Assembly (NCBI GenBank): GCA_937997485.1
Contig: CALKTH010000040.1
Location: 1-59,350 of the forward strand
Direction: 5' to 3'
Length of the DNA stretch: 59,350 bases
DNA from: an uncultured Acidimicrobiales bacterium
GTDB taxonomy: Bacteria > Actinomycetota > Acidimicrobiia > Acidimicrobiales > SZUA-35
In this document: piece after piece, positions 25,396-34,287 of the stretch
How the letters are laid out: every line of letters starts with the position of its first letter
Position numbering within the stretch: position 1 is the first letter of the stretch
The notes under the pieces: model-generated
What the model saw: the letters and a program-made list of their open reading frames with translations, nothing else
What the model was told of the DNA's origin: nothing
Databases searched by the model: none
Translations under genes and position numbers: made by a program

Positions 25396-25663
25396 TGGAA
25401 GTCAGTTCCTGAGGCGTGGTCGGCGCCGCGACATCTTTGCAACAATCTCGCAAATCGTTGCTCAAGTCCTGTCTCGACAGGGCCGATGGTAGAGCCATGC
25501 CGGTGGTCATCGCCCACACCGGTAATTGGGTAAGAGCGGGGGTTGCACTCCCTCCACACGCATCGCCACCAGCACCCTCGGGTGCTGGAGCAACGCAGCC
25601 CTCGCTCGATCCCTTCCCTCCACGCCGCCACCCGCTGGCTTGCCCGGTGCGGCGAGCCGCTCG
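25396..25663. other. Intergenic stretch with one strong hairpin
   Basis: No gene is supported. CCAGCACC-CTCG-GGTGCTGG (25569-25588) is a perfect 8-bp stem with a tetraloop. It lies downstream of nothing on the plus strand but just after the end of the minus-strand gene 25664-26332, so it is a plausible terminator for that gene. Confidence 0.5.
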
Positions 25664-26332
25664 TCAGCCGGGTTCGAGATCGGCCTCGGTCACGTCGAAC
25701 GAGAACGTGACCACGCGATAACTCTCGCTTCCTTCGCGCCCGTTGGTCTCGCGTGTTGCCACCACTCGTTCGGACTCATCGAAGCACAGTTCGCTCGTGC
25801 GGCCGTAGGGGAGCGAGGTCGCCAGGTTCGGCGCAACGAGCAACCAGCAAAGCGGATCGTTCGTTGCGAACACGTCATAGTCTCGGTCGGGTCCCTCGAA
25901 CAGCGCTCGGATCACATCGGCTTCGTCCGCTCGAGAGATCGTGGGTTGGGCTCCAGCGCACGACACCGTGCGTGTCACCGAGATCTGGCATTGTCGGACC
26001 ATGCCGTCAGCGAAGACCGCCGCCGTCGCCCCGACCTGATCCAGCGCCCGGTCTCCCGAGCGGGCCCGGCGGATGCTGACAGTCACCGCGCCCTCGCCGC
26101 TGCCTCTCGTCAGCTCGGCAGTGAGCGCAACGTCGCCCGTCCGATCGGCAATCAACCCTTCGACCAGGGCGCTTGGATCGGCCGGACCCGTCTGGCTGCC
26201 GATCTCGGTCCGCAACGTCGTCGTGACCGGCACTGGCTCGGACTCGCTCCGACTCGTCCACCACAGAACGCCCGCAGTCAACAGAACGCCGAGGGTCAAC
26301 GCAAGAGTGAATTCGAGGGCGCGGCGGTGCAC
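25664..26332 (-). CDS. Hypothetical membrane-anchored protein
   Basis: The 222-residue protein has one N-terminal membrane anchor (LEFTLALTLGVLLTAGVLWW) and an extracytoplasmic domain with four Cys (QCQISVTRTVSC, DPLCWLL, SELCFDE), which could form disulphides. I recognise no family. The start is GTG 26332, 7 nt after TACCGT (minus strand, 26345-26340). It is divergent from the NUDIX gene with both promoters packed into 64 bases. Confidence 0.62.
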   Translation of the reverse strand: MHRRALEFTLALTLGVLLTAGVLWWTSRSESEPVPVTTTLRTEIGSQTGPADPSALVEGLIADRTGDVALTAELTRGSGEGAVTVSIRRARSGDRALDQVGATAAVFADGMVRQCQISVTRTVSCAGAQPTISRADEADVIRALFEGPDRDYDVFATNDPLCWLLVAPNLATSLPYGRTSELCFDESERVVATRETNGREGSESYRVVTFSFDVTEADLEPG

Positions 26333-26396
26333 CCCACAGACGGTAGATGGCGGAGCCGATCTGGCCGAGCATGGCCGGCGCGCCTAGGTTCCGGCC

Positions 26397-27110
26397 GTGA
26401 CTGATCAGGTGACCGAGGACATCCCACTCGTGGAAGCGGCCACCGTGCTGCTGCTGCGCGAAGGCACGGAGGGCGTCGAAGTGTTGATGCTGCGCCGCAA
26501 CTCCAAGATCGCCTTTGGCGGTATGTGGGTGTTTCCTGGGGGTCGGGTCGATCCGGATGATCGACTCTCCGCCGACGGAACGCCGCTCGACGCCGTCGAT
26601 GCGGCTCGCGCTGCGGCCGTGCGAGAGTCCGAAGAAGAGGCCGGGCTGGTCGTCTCGCTTGAGGGCATGCACACGTGGTCCCATTGGCAGCCGCCTCCCG
26701 CACCGGACATGAATCGCTCGGGCCCGATTCGGCGCTTCGCCACCTGGTTCTTCGCCACCGTCGCCCCCACGGGCGAGGTGGAGATCGACGACGGCGAAAT
26801 CACCGAACATGCGTGGCTCACGCCCGCCGCGGCCTTCGAGCGCTTCCAAGCCAAAGAGATCGAGCTGGCGCCGCCGACATGGGTCACGCTCAAACAGCTC
26901 GAGCGATTCGGCACGGTCGACACCGCCATGGAGTGGGCGGCCGCTACCGAGCCCCGCAAGTTTCACACGGTTCCGCTCAGCCGAAAGCCCTTCACGATCT
27001 GCTGGGCCGGTGATGCGGCCTACGAGACCGGCGAGGTCGACACACCTGGTGCTCGCAACCGGCTCGTCATGGGTGGCGACCTGGCGTGGGAGTGGCTCGA
27101 CCACGCCTGA
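26397..27110 (+). CDS. NUDIX hydrolase
   Basis: The 237-residue protein has a NUDIX fold: MLRRNSKIAFGGMWVFPGGR opens the box, and RAAAVRESEEEAGLVVSL carries the metal-binding REsEEeaG core. The insertion between the Gly and the REsEE part is typical of the larger CoA-pyrophosphatase-like/NUDT19-like branch. It hydrolyses some nucleoside diphosphate derivative. GTG 26397 lies 6 nt after TAGGTT (26385-26390), a leaderless arrangement. Confidence 0.87.
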   Translation: MTDQVTEDIPLVEAATVLLLREGTEGVEVLMLRRNSKIAFGGMWVFPGGRVDPDDRLSADGTPLDAVDAARAAAVRESEEEAGLVVSLEGMHTWSHWQPPPAPDMNRSGPIRRFATWFFATVAPTGEVEIDDGEITEHAWLTPAAAFERFQAKEIELAPPTWVTLKQLERFGTVDTAMEWAAATEPRKFHTVPLSRKPFTICWAGDAAYETGEVDTPGARNRLVMGGDLAWEWLDHA

Positions 27111-27159
27111 GCTCTCGAGCGGAGGGCACGGATGCAGGTGGCGTGGGAAGCTGGAACGC

Positions 27160-27408
27160 ATGTGTCGCAACATCACCATCCTCCGCGGGCTCGAGCCAGC
27201 GGCTACAGCGGAAGAGATCGAAGCGTCCGCCCGCCAGTACGTGCGCAAGGTCACCGGCATTCGCCACCCCACCGCTGCCACAGAGAAGGCGTTTGAGAAG
27301 GCGGTCCGAGACGTCGCCAAGGTGACGGCGCGGGTGCTCGAGGCTCTCCCGCCTCGCAAGCAACCGCCCACCTCGGTGCCACCGTTGCGCATTCACGGCC
27401 GCCCCTGA
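27160..27408 (+). CDS. DUF2277 family protein
   Basis: The 82-residue protein starts MCRNITILRGLEPAATAEEI and continues with SARQYVRKVTGIRHPTAATE, both hallmarks of DUF2277, a small conserved family with no assigned function. It is 49 bases downstream of the NUDIX gene. A CACACC-GACT-GGTGTG hairpin (27411-27426) follows the stop and may end transcription. Confidence 0.83.
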   Translation: MCRNITILRGLEPAATAEEIEASARQYVRKVTGIRHPTAATEKAFEKAVRDVAKVTARVLEALPPRKQPPTSVPPLRIHGRP

Positions 27409-27527
27409 AGCACACCGACTGGTGTGGCGTTCGGCTCACACGGCGCGGGTCTTCGGCAAGCGGCGACTAGCGTGGATCACTTGCTCGTGCCCATTTCGGG
27501 GGCCTGGGCCGAACAAAGGAACACCAC

Positions 27528-29330
27528 ATGTCCACCAGCTTCGCCGATCTTGGCGTGCCCGCTGACCTGGTCCAAGCGCTCGAACGAGAAGGCATTGCCG
27601 CGCCGTTCGAGGTCCAGGTTGCCTCCATCCCCGACGCCATCGCCGGGCGCGACGTCCTCGGCCGTGCCCCCACCGGATCGGGCAAGACCCTTGCCTTTGG
27701 CATCCCGCTTGTTGCTCAGTTGGCCAAGGCCAAGCCGCGCCGTCCGAAGGCGCTCGTCCTCTCACCCACCCGTGAACTGGCTGAGCAGATCCGCCGAGCG
27801 CTCGAACCCTTGGCCCGAGTCCGCAAGCGTTCCGTGCTCTCCATCTACGGCGGCGTCGGCTTCGGTGCCCAGCGCACCGGCCTCAAGAACGGCGCCGATC
27901 TCATCGTCGCCTGCCCCGGCCGCCTCATCGATCTCATCGAACAGAACGAGCTGAGCCTCGACCAGGTTGAGTACGTCGTTGTCGACGAGGCCGACCGCAT
28001 GGCGGACATGGGCTTCCTGCCCGCCGTCAAGAAGCTCCTGGATCTCACAGCGCAGGAACGTCAAACCGTGCTGTTCTCCGCCACGCTCGACAAGGAAGTT
28101 CAGGTTCTCATTGATCGGTACCAATCCGATCCGGTGACCCATCAGGTTGGCGAGGTCGAGCCTGACCTCAGCCTCGTCACCCACACCTTCTACAAGACCA
28201 AGGCCGAAGAGAAGCTGGCGCTCGCCGCCGACACCATTGACAACGCCGGACCGACCGTGATCTTCTGCCGCACCCGCCACGGTGTGGACCGCGTCGCTCG
28301 CCAACTCAAGTCCGCTGGCATCAAGAGCGGCTGGATCCACGGCGGTCGAAGCCAAAGCCAGCGTGATGCTGCGTTGCAGGCCTTCACGTCAGGCAAGGTT
28401 CAGGCGCTCGTCGCTACCGACGTGGCCGCTCGTGGCATTCACGTTGACGGGGTCCGGTGCGTGATCCACTTCGATCCGCCAGCGGAGTACAAGGAATACG
28501 TCCACCGTTCGGGCCGCACGGCTCGTGCAGGCAACGACGGTGTCGTGGTGTCGTTCATCAACTCCGACCAAGTGAAGAGCGCCAAGAAGATGATGCGAGA
28601 CGTTGGCCTCCCGCAGACGGAGATCCACGCCGCCCCGGACACGTCGGAGCGGGCCGCACACATTCAGATCGAGCTTCGAAGCCGGCGAGCCCAAAACGAG
28701 AAGAACCAGAAGGGCAAGGGAGCTGCCGGTAAGGGTGGACGAGGCGAGAAGCGACCCGAGCGCGGCAACCGGAGCGCGGCCCCCGAGCGGGCCAGCCAAG
28801 ACTGGCGTACCCGCGGCGACTCATCGACCAGTGAGACCCGCGCCGACGGCGACAAGCGTGGTGGCCGCACCGACAGTCGCGATGCGAAACGCACACCTCG
28901 CCAAGAGAACCCTCGCTCGGATCGTGCCGCTCGCTCCGAGAGTGCGAAGAACGCAAAGAGCGAAGACAGCATGGGCGGACGTCGAGCTCCCGACGTGGCG
29001 AAAGCCGAGGATCGCGAATGGAGCGTGACGAACACGCGCCCCAAGAAGTCGGGACCGAAGAAGCCGCGCCATCGTGATCGTGACGCCACACCGCGAGCCG
29101 ACCGTGGCGATCGTGCCGAACGTCCGGAGCGCACGGCCGCAGACAGCGAAAGCAGCGGAACGGGTTCCCGCAAGGCCGGCATGCCCAAGCGCCTTCGCAA
29201 TGACGGCACCGCTCAGCCAAAGCGAGCGCACCGTTCCGGCGGAAAGCCTGGCGCCAAGGCGGGCAAGGGTGGACCGAAGAGCGGACCCAAGCGATCGGGC
29301 AAGCCCCGGCCCAAGAACAAGCGCTCGTAG
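27528..29330 (+). CDS. DEAD-box ATP-dependent RNA helicase
   Basis: The 600-residue protein has a complete helicase core (1-375): APTGSGKT (47-54), PTREL in SPTRELAEQI, DEAD in VVDEADRMADMGF, SAT in LFSATLDKE, and HRSGRTARAG. The last ~220 residues are a low-complexity, highly basic Arg/Lys/Gly tail, usual for actinobacterial RNA helicases that bind rRNA or structured mRNA. It probably acts in ribosome assembly or RNA decay, especially in the cold. A TAGCGT -10 candidate (27468-27473) and a leader with AAAGGAA precede the ATG. Confidence 0.92.
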   Translation: MSTSFADLGVPADLVQALEREGIAAPFEVQVASIPDAIAGRDVLGRAPTGSGKTLAFGIPLVAQLAKAKPRRPKALVLSPTRELAEQIRRALEPLARVRKRSVLSIYGGVGFGAQRTGLKNGADLIVACPGRLIDLIEQNELSLDQVEYVVVDEADRMADMGFLPAVKKLLDLTAQERQTVLFSATLDKEVQVLIDRYQSDPVTHQVGEVEPDLSLVTHTFYKTKAEEKLALAADTIDNAGPTVIFCRTRHGVDRVARQLKSAGIKSGWIHGGRSQSQRDAALQAFTSGKVQALVATDVAARGIHVDGVRCVIHFDPPAEYKEYVHRSGRTARAGNDGVVVSFINSDQVKSAKKMMRDVGLPQTEIHAAPDTSERAAHIQIELRSRRAQNEKNQKGKGAAGKGGRGEKRPERGNRSAAPERASQDWRTRGDSSTSETRADGDKRGGRTDSRDAKRTPRQENPRSDRAARSESAKNAKSEDSMGGRRAPDVAKAEDREWSVTNTRPKKSGPKKPRHRDRDATPRADRGDRAERPERTAADSESSGTGSRKAGMPKRLRNDGTAQPKRAHRSGGKPGAKAGKGGPKSGPKRSGKPRPKNKRS

Positions 29331-29342
29331 AAATGCAGGCAC

Positions 29343-29374
29343 GCCCGCTCCGGCACCATGCCGGAGCGGCGGGC
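29343..29374. terminator. Bidirectional terminator hairpin
   Basis: CCGCTCCGGCA (29345-29355) and TGCCGGAGCGG (29359-29369) form a perfect 11-bp stem with a 3-nt loop between the convergent helicase and permease genes. Confidence 0.75.
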
Positions 29375-29381
29375 ACATGCG

Positions 29382-30221
29382 CTAGACGGAGAGCATGACG
29401 GCTGCAGCCAGTGCGGCGGCAACACCCGCGCGCTGAGGCCGCGAGAGGCGTTCCCCCAGCACGAGCCACGCCAGGATCACGGTGCCCGCCGGATAGAGCG
29501 ATGTGAGCGCGCCGATCACCGAGAGGTCACCCTCTCGCGTGGCCCAGAGGAAGAAGCCGTTGGCTGTCATGTCCACCGCTCCGGCTCCGGCTGCGAAGCC
29601 GATGGCTGGGCGGGCTGGCAACCCCGTGCGCCGCAACGCAGAGATCACGACAAGAGCGGCGAGCGACGCGACCCGAGCAGCGATCAGCGGCACTGCTCCT
29701 GCGCCATCGGGTGTCTGATCGAGAAAGACGAAGAAGACACCGAACCCAGCGCCAGCAAGGAACGACTGGGCGACCAGCCGGGCCGAAATTCCGCCCGCAT
29801 TTCCGTGCTCGTCTTCTTCGCCGCCGGAGGCGAGTAACCAGATCGCCGGTGGTGTGAGGAGCAGGCCGAGAACGGCAAGAAGCTCGGGCCGGTCGCCAAA
29901 GACGATCCCTGCGATGACGGGAACGGCGGCGCCCGTCACGGCCGACACTGGGCTGACGATCTGGAAGCGCCCCGAGGCCAGCGCGTCGTAGAGCAGCACC
30001 AGTCCGACCAGCCCCGCAAGGCCGCCGACGAGTCCCAAGATGACGGCCTGAGCGGACCACGTTCCGCCGAACAGCAGCCAAAGGGCGACCGCGACGGCGC
30101 CCCCGCTCAGGTTGCTAACCACCGTCACCGGAACGGCTGGCGCTCGACGGGAGGCGAATCCTCCGAGGAAGTCGGCTACCCCGAAGGACGCGGCGGCGAG
30201 AAGTGCAAGGACAGCGGGCAC
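29382..30221 (-). CDS. DMT superfamily permease (EamA family)
   Basis: The 279-residue protein has ten hydrophobic segments arranged as two EamA repeats: PAVLALLAAASFGVADFLGG at the start, LTSLYPAGTVILAWLVLGER in the second repeat. It is similar in design to the permease at 18227-19057. The substrate is unknown. GTG 30221 lies 5 nt after TAGGCT (minus strand, 30232-30227), a leaderless arrangement. Confidence 0.84.
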   Translation of the reverse strand: MPAVLALLAAASFGVADFLGGFASRRAPAVPVTVVSNLSGGAVAVALWLLFGGTWSAQAVILGLVGGLAGLVGLVLLYDALASGRFQIVSPVSAVTGAAVPVIAGIVFGDRPELLAVLGLLLTPPAIWLLASGGEEDEHGNAGGISARLVAQSFLAGAGFGVFFVFLDQTPDGAGAVPLIAARVASLAALVVISALRRTGLPARPAIGFAAGAGAVDMTANGFFLWATREGDLSVIGALTSLYPAGTVILAWLVLGERLSRPQRAGVAAALAAAVMLSV

Positions 30222-30269
30222 GCCGCAGCCTACGGGTCCGACTTGCCCCTGCTTGAGCGTGCGGTCGTG

Positions 30270-32462
30270 CTACTTGAGCAGATCCGCCAAGGCCGCACTG
30301 AGGGATGCGACCAGCACCGTCTGCCGGCTCATCACGAGCTCATGGAGCTCGAAAACGAGCTCGGGTTGTTCTGAACGCAATCGGTTGTAGTCGTCCGACG
30401 TGATCGCCCAGGCCACCACGTCGGTGTCGGCGACGACCTCAGCCGTGCGGCGCGCGCCCGTGATCAGGCCAATCTCACCCACAAGGGCGCCGGCGCCGAA
30501 ACGCCGCAGCCGTTGTCGGTCTCCACCCTCACCGACCAGATGGGTGGTGAGCTCACCGCTCTGGATGACAAACATGACGTCACTCTCGGCGCCCTGCTCG
30601 ATCACCACGGTTCCGGCAGAGAACTGCGACTGGCTGATGTTGGCCTGCAGTGCCGGTGAGATCTCCACCCGGAGTGACGCCAAGGCAGAGGTGGGAACAC
30701 CCGCTGGGTCATGTCCCGCCTCGAGCGGCGCAAGCAGCTCGGCCTCGGCGATGGCCAGTGCGTCGTCGAGCGTGTCGGCCCAGTGGACGCTGGCGAAAGC
30801 GTCAGGCTCCGACGCCAGCAGAACGTCTCGGAGCGAGGGATCCATGTGCGAGACGATGAGGGCGGATGCGCGCTCGGTTCCGGACTGCAGGATCTCGCCG
30901 AACACCGCGTATGCGGAGGAGTCGATGCCGACGACGTGTCGGAAGTCCAGCACCAGCGCCCTCTGTTCAGAGCCGTGTCCTCCGAGCTGTTCTTTCAGCG
31001 CAGCCAAGGAACCAAAGAACAGGTAGCCCTGCAGTTCGAAGATCTGAATGGTGTCTCCGGCTTCGGCAAGCACAGCAAGCTCGCTCGGCGAACGGTCGAC
31101 GCGACTGCGAACACTGCGACCGGTGACCCGTCGGCGGAGCGGATCGATGCGGCTGTAGCGCACGATGAAGACGGCGCACGCCGCCAGCACGCCAAAGCCG
31201 ATGCCTTCGAGAATGCCGATGAAGCCGATGACAAGAAGAATGACGACGCTGAGCGTCGACTCGAACCGGCTGACCGAACGCATGAGCGTGCGCGCCCAGT
31301 CGGCCAGGAGGTCGACGCCAACAGTGACGAGGAGGGCACCAATCACGATGCGAGGGACATAGCCAACGGCCGTGATACCCACCACCCCCAAGAGTCCGAT
31401 GAGGACACCAGCGCCGACGGCAACCCAGCGCGTGCGTGCCCCCATGCGAGCCATGAGTGCGGTGTGGCCGAGACCGTGGAAGCAGGGCATGGCGGCGAAG
31501 GGCCCGATGACGAGGTTGACGAGTCCGGCTTCTCGGAGTTCGGCGTTGACGTCCAGCTCGTCGCCGCGGCGAAGGAAGTTCAGGCCCGTCAGGTTCAACA
31601 GCAGGGCGATGATGGCGATGCCAACAACACTGGTGAATCCGGGAAGGCTTCCAACGAGTAGTGACCAGTCGGCGTCGACGATGGCTGCTGGCGTGATGGG
31701 GCTCGGTCGGCCGCCCTCTCGGAAGGGACCAATCAGCCAGCCGGCATCTTGGATGTCGTCGAGCGTTGAGAGGCTGAGTGCGATGGCATAGAACGCAGCA
31801 ATCAGCGCGATGAAGGACAGACTCATCACGGCGGGCGGAAAGCGTCCTGACCGGCCGATGGCCCAGATGACGAACCCGGCGCCGACACCGGGAAGCCAGA
31901 ACCGGATGAGGTCCGAACCGAAGAGCGAGCCGATGCCGCTCAAACCAACATCGCTCCCGACCATCACGTTGACGCCGCCACGAGCAAGCAAGAGGCCGGT
32001 ACCAGCGACGAAGGCGCCGACGACCGTGGTGGGGACGTATCGGACGAGGTCGCCGAGTTGGAACTGTCGAATCAACAGGAAGAGCAGTCCGGTGAGGGTC
32101 GTGCACAGCGCGATCGCAATGAAGACTTCTTCGGCGCCACCGCCGCGAGTGATGACGCTGGCCGCCACGGCGACCATGACGACGGCTGGTCCGTCCTGGG
32201 TGATGGTGACGACGGGCACGACCGCACTGCGGAGGCCGAGGTAGATCATGGCCACGGCAGTAGCCAGCATGAACGTGCCCGAGGCTCGCGGTAGTGCGGA
32301 TTCGAGCGGCCCCACGAAGATGAGTGCCGCGATCGAGATCGACAAACCTGCGGCCGAGATTGCGGCCGCGAGGCCAGCGACGATCTCGACGAGCGGGTTT
32401 GGACTCCCGAGAGGCGGCGAGGTCGGCGCTTCGGCCACTGGAGGGTCAGGATCGCGAGGCAA
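30270..32462 (-). CDS. SulP-family anion transporter with STAS and cyclic-nucleotide-binding domains
   Basis: The 730-residue fusion has a SulP membrane core (about 20-440, 10-12 spans; QDGPAVVMVAVAASVITRGG, VGAFVAGTGLLLARGG). A STAS domain (about 455-570; FELQGYLFFGSLAALKEQL, then LDFRHVVGIDSSAYAVFGEI) and a cNMP-binding domain (about 600-720; AGTVVIEQGAESDVMFVIQS, GALVGEIGLITGARRTAEV) follow. It probably imports sulfate, bicarbonate or another anion under regulatory control by the STAS serine and a cyclic nucleotide. The start is TTG 32462, 8 nt after TACCCT (minus strand, 32476-32471). Confidence 0.87.
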   Translation of the reverse strand: MPRDPDPPVAEAPTSPPLGSPNPLVEIVAGLAAAISAAGLSISIAALIFVGPLESALPRASGTFMLATAVAMIYLGLRSAVVPVVTITQDGPAVVMVAVAASVITRGGGAEEVFIAIALCTTLTGLLFLLIRQFQLGDLVRYVPTTVVGAFVAGTGLLLARGGVNVMVGSDVGLSGIGSLFGSDLIRFWLPGVGAGFVIWAIGRSGRFPPAVMSLSFIALIAAFYAIALSLSTLDDIQDAGWLIGPFREGGRPSPITPAAIVDADWSLLVGSLPGFTSVVGIAIIALLLNLTGLNFLRRGDELDVNAELREAGLVNLVIGPFAAMPCFHGLGHTALMARMGARTRWVAVGAGVLIGLLGVVGITAVGYVPRIVIGALLVTVGVDLLADWARTLMRSVSRFESTLSVVILLVIGFIGILEGIGFGVLAACAVFIVRYSRIDPLRRRVTGRSVRSRVDRSPSELAVLAEAGDTIQIFELQGYLFFGSLAALKEQLGGHGSEQRALVLDFRHVVGIDSSAYAVFGEILQSGTERASALIVSHMDPSLRDVLLASEPDAFASVHWADTLDDALAIAEAELLAPLEAGHDPAGVPTSALASLRVEISPALQANISQSQFSAGTVVIEQGAESDVMFVIQSGELTTHLVGEGGDRQRLRRFGAGALVGEIGLITGARRTAEVVADTDVVAWAITSDDYNRLRSEQPELVFELHELVMSRQTVLVASLSAALADLLK

Positions 32463-32558
32463 GGGCCGGGAGGGTAGCGCTCATGGGCTGGATCCGAGAG
32501 ACGTTCGTCACGCTGCTATTGGTCACGTAGCGACGTTTGAATCCTTGTGAATGCGGTC

Positions 32559-33122
32559 CTAAAGGAAAACGGCGAGGATGAAGAAGGTGGCGCCGAAGAC
32601 GAACGCGGCACCGGCCCACAGGCAGGCGAAGCCGCCGGGGATCAGGACAACCGGGGACAGTCCCATCGTGCCCTGCGTGATCTGACCAATGGCGGAGGAT
32701 TGCAGCGTGTCCATCGCTCCTTTGACCGATCGGGCAGACCGGAAGAAGGCCATGGGTGTCTTCGGCAGCTCCTTGGCGCTACCAAGCGTTCCCAGCATCT
32801 CGTTCACCTCGCCGGTGAACGCTGCGGTGAGGCTCTCGCGGCTGAGGCTGATCTCGCCGATGTTGTCGGCCAGCGCCATCGTGGGCTCGAGTGCGCCCCG
32901 CAGCTTCCAGAGGCCGGTTGCCGGGATCAGGGTGGCCAGCGCTGGAATGAGGCCGAGCCACCACGGGCCCACGGTCATGGCCAGAGCAATCCAGAAAAGC
33001 ACGCCCCCAACCAGCGCGCCGAAGGCGAAGACCAGCGCCGTGATCCGCAGGCCGCCGACAATGGCGACGATGGTGTCGATCACACGCTCGATGTGAGCGA
33101 GGACCTCGTCGATGGATTCCAT
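32559..33122 (-). CDS. Hypothetical membrane protein, three to four spans
   Basis: The 187-residue product has hydrophobic segments GLRITALVFAFGALVGGVLF, TVGPWWLGLIPALATLIPA and a C-terminal pair around GFACLWAGAAFVFGATFF. An N-terminal amphipathic helix (MESIDEVLAHIERVIDTI) and a cytoplasmic helical stretch in the middle complete it. I recognise no family. I chose ATG 33122 because TAGCGT (minus strand, 33135-33130) lies 7 nt upstream; ATG 33143 or a start at 33191 is possible. Confidence 0.6.
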   Translation of the reverse strand: MESIDEVLAHIERVIDTIVAIVGGLRITALVFAFGALVGGVLFWIALAMTVGPWWLGLIPALATLIPATGLWKLRGALEPTMALADNIGEISLSRESLTAAFTGEVNEMLGTLGSAKELPKTPMAFFRSARSVKGAMDTLQSSAIGQITQGTMGLSPVVLIPGGFACLWAGAAFVFGATFFILAVFL

Positions 33123-33305
33123 CTGTCGGACGCTAGCGAGCATCTGGCCGCTGCGCTGTTGCTCCACTTTTCCTGCCTGCCACCGGAACATCGCCGGGGG
33201 ACAGCGGGTTTCGGTACATTCAGCCGCAACCGTCGGCGCCTGTTCTGAACACCCTGGTTCTGATCATCATCTGCGCTCAGTTCGAGCACCCTTCAAGGAG
33301 TCCCC

Positions 33306-34262
33306 ATGTCCGAGACCAAAGAAGTCGTCATCATCGGATCCGGTCCCGCCGGTCTCACCGCGGCGATCTACACCGCTCGCGCCAGCCTGAACCCCGTGAT
33401 CATCGAAGGCGAGCCGTCTTCCACCAGCGATCAGCCCGGTGGCCAGCTCATGCTCACCACCGAGGTCGAGAACTTCCCCGGGTTCCCCGAAGGCATCATG
33501 GGTCCCGAGCTCATGCAGAACATGCGAGCCCAGGCCGCTCGCTTCGGCACCGACATCGTCACCGCCAAGGTCTCGAAGGTCGACTTCTCTGAGCGCCCCT
33601 TCAAGATCTGGGTTGGCCGAGACGAAGAACCCACCTACTTGGCCGAGACCGTCATCGTCTCCACCGGCGCCCAGTCGCTGATGCTCGACATTCCTGGCGA
33701 GTCCCGTCTGATGGGGTATGGCGTGAGCACGTGCGCCACCTGCGACGGCTTCTTCTTCCGTGATCAGGAGATCGCTGTTGTCGGCGGTGGCGACTCGGCC
33801 CTCGAAGAGGCGAACTTCCTCACCAAGTTCGCCAGCAAGGTCCATCTCCTGGTTCGTCGTGATGAACTCCGGGCCTCGCAGATCATGCAGGACCGGGCCA
33901 TGGCCAATCCGAAGATCGAGATCGTCTGGAACACCAGCCCCCTCGAGGTGCACGGTGAACAGACCGTCAGCCACCTCACCGTCGTTGACAACATCACGAA
34001 GGAAGAGCGTGAGCTCAAGGTCAGCGGCATGTTCGTCGCCATCGGCCACAAGCCGAACACGGCGCTCTTCGAAGGCCAGCTCGACATGAAGCCCAATGGC
34101 TACCTCGTCGCCGAGCCGGGTACGACCATTACGAACGTGCCGGGTGTGTTCGCCAGCGGCGATGTGCAGGACGACTACTACCGACAGGCCATCACGGCCG
34201 CTGGTTCCGGTTGCCAGGCTGCGCTTGATGCCGAGCGTTGGCTCGAAGCTCAGCAGGACTGA
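33306..34262 (+). CDS. trxB: Thioredoxin reductase
   Basis: The 318-residue flavoprotein reduces thioredoxin with NADPH. It shows the FAD motif VIIGSGPAGLTAAIYTARA, the redox-active CATC in GVSTCATCDGFFF, the NADPH motif VVGGGDSALEEANFL and the C-terminal GVFASGDVQDDYYRQAITA. The length is normal. AAGGAG (33295-33300) precedes the ATG and a TACATT -10 candidate is at 33215-33220. In many actinobacteria trxB is followed by trxA and lies by sigM; here it stands alone about 32 kb away from the sigma gene. Confidence 0.95.
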   Translation: MSETKEVVIIGSGPAGLTAAIYTARASLNPVIIEGEPSSTSDQPGGQLMLTTEVENFPGFPEGIMGPELMQNMRAQAARFGTDIVTAKVSKVDFSERPFKIWVGRDEEPTYLAETVIVSTGAQSLMLDIPGESRLMGYGVSTCATCDGFFFRDQEIAVVGGGDSALEEANFLTKFASKVHLLVRRDELRASQIMQDRAMANPKIEIVWNTSPLEVHGEQTVSHLTVVDNITKEERELKVSGMFVAIGHKPNTALFEGQLDMKPNGYLVAEPGTTITNVPGVFASGDVQDDYYRQAITAAGSGCQAALDAERWLEAQQD

Positions 34263-34287
34263 TCAAGACTCCACCCCGATACTGCGC

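Noticed and set aside
25510..25560. Possible tRNA (D-arm-like AATTGGGTAAGAGC followed by a Cys-like loop)
   Set aside because: The anticodon stem pairs poorly and there is no T-arm (no GTTCGA) or acceptor stem in the following 40 bases.
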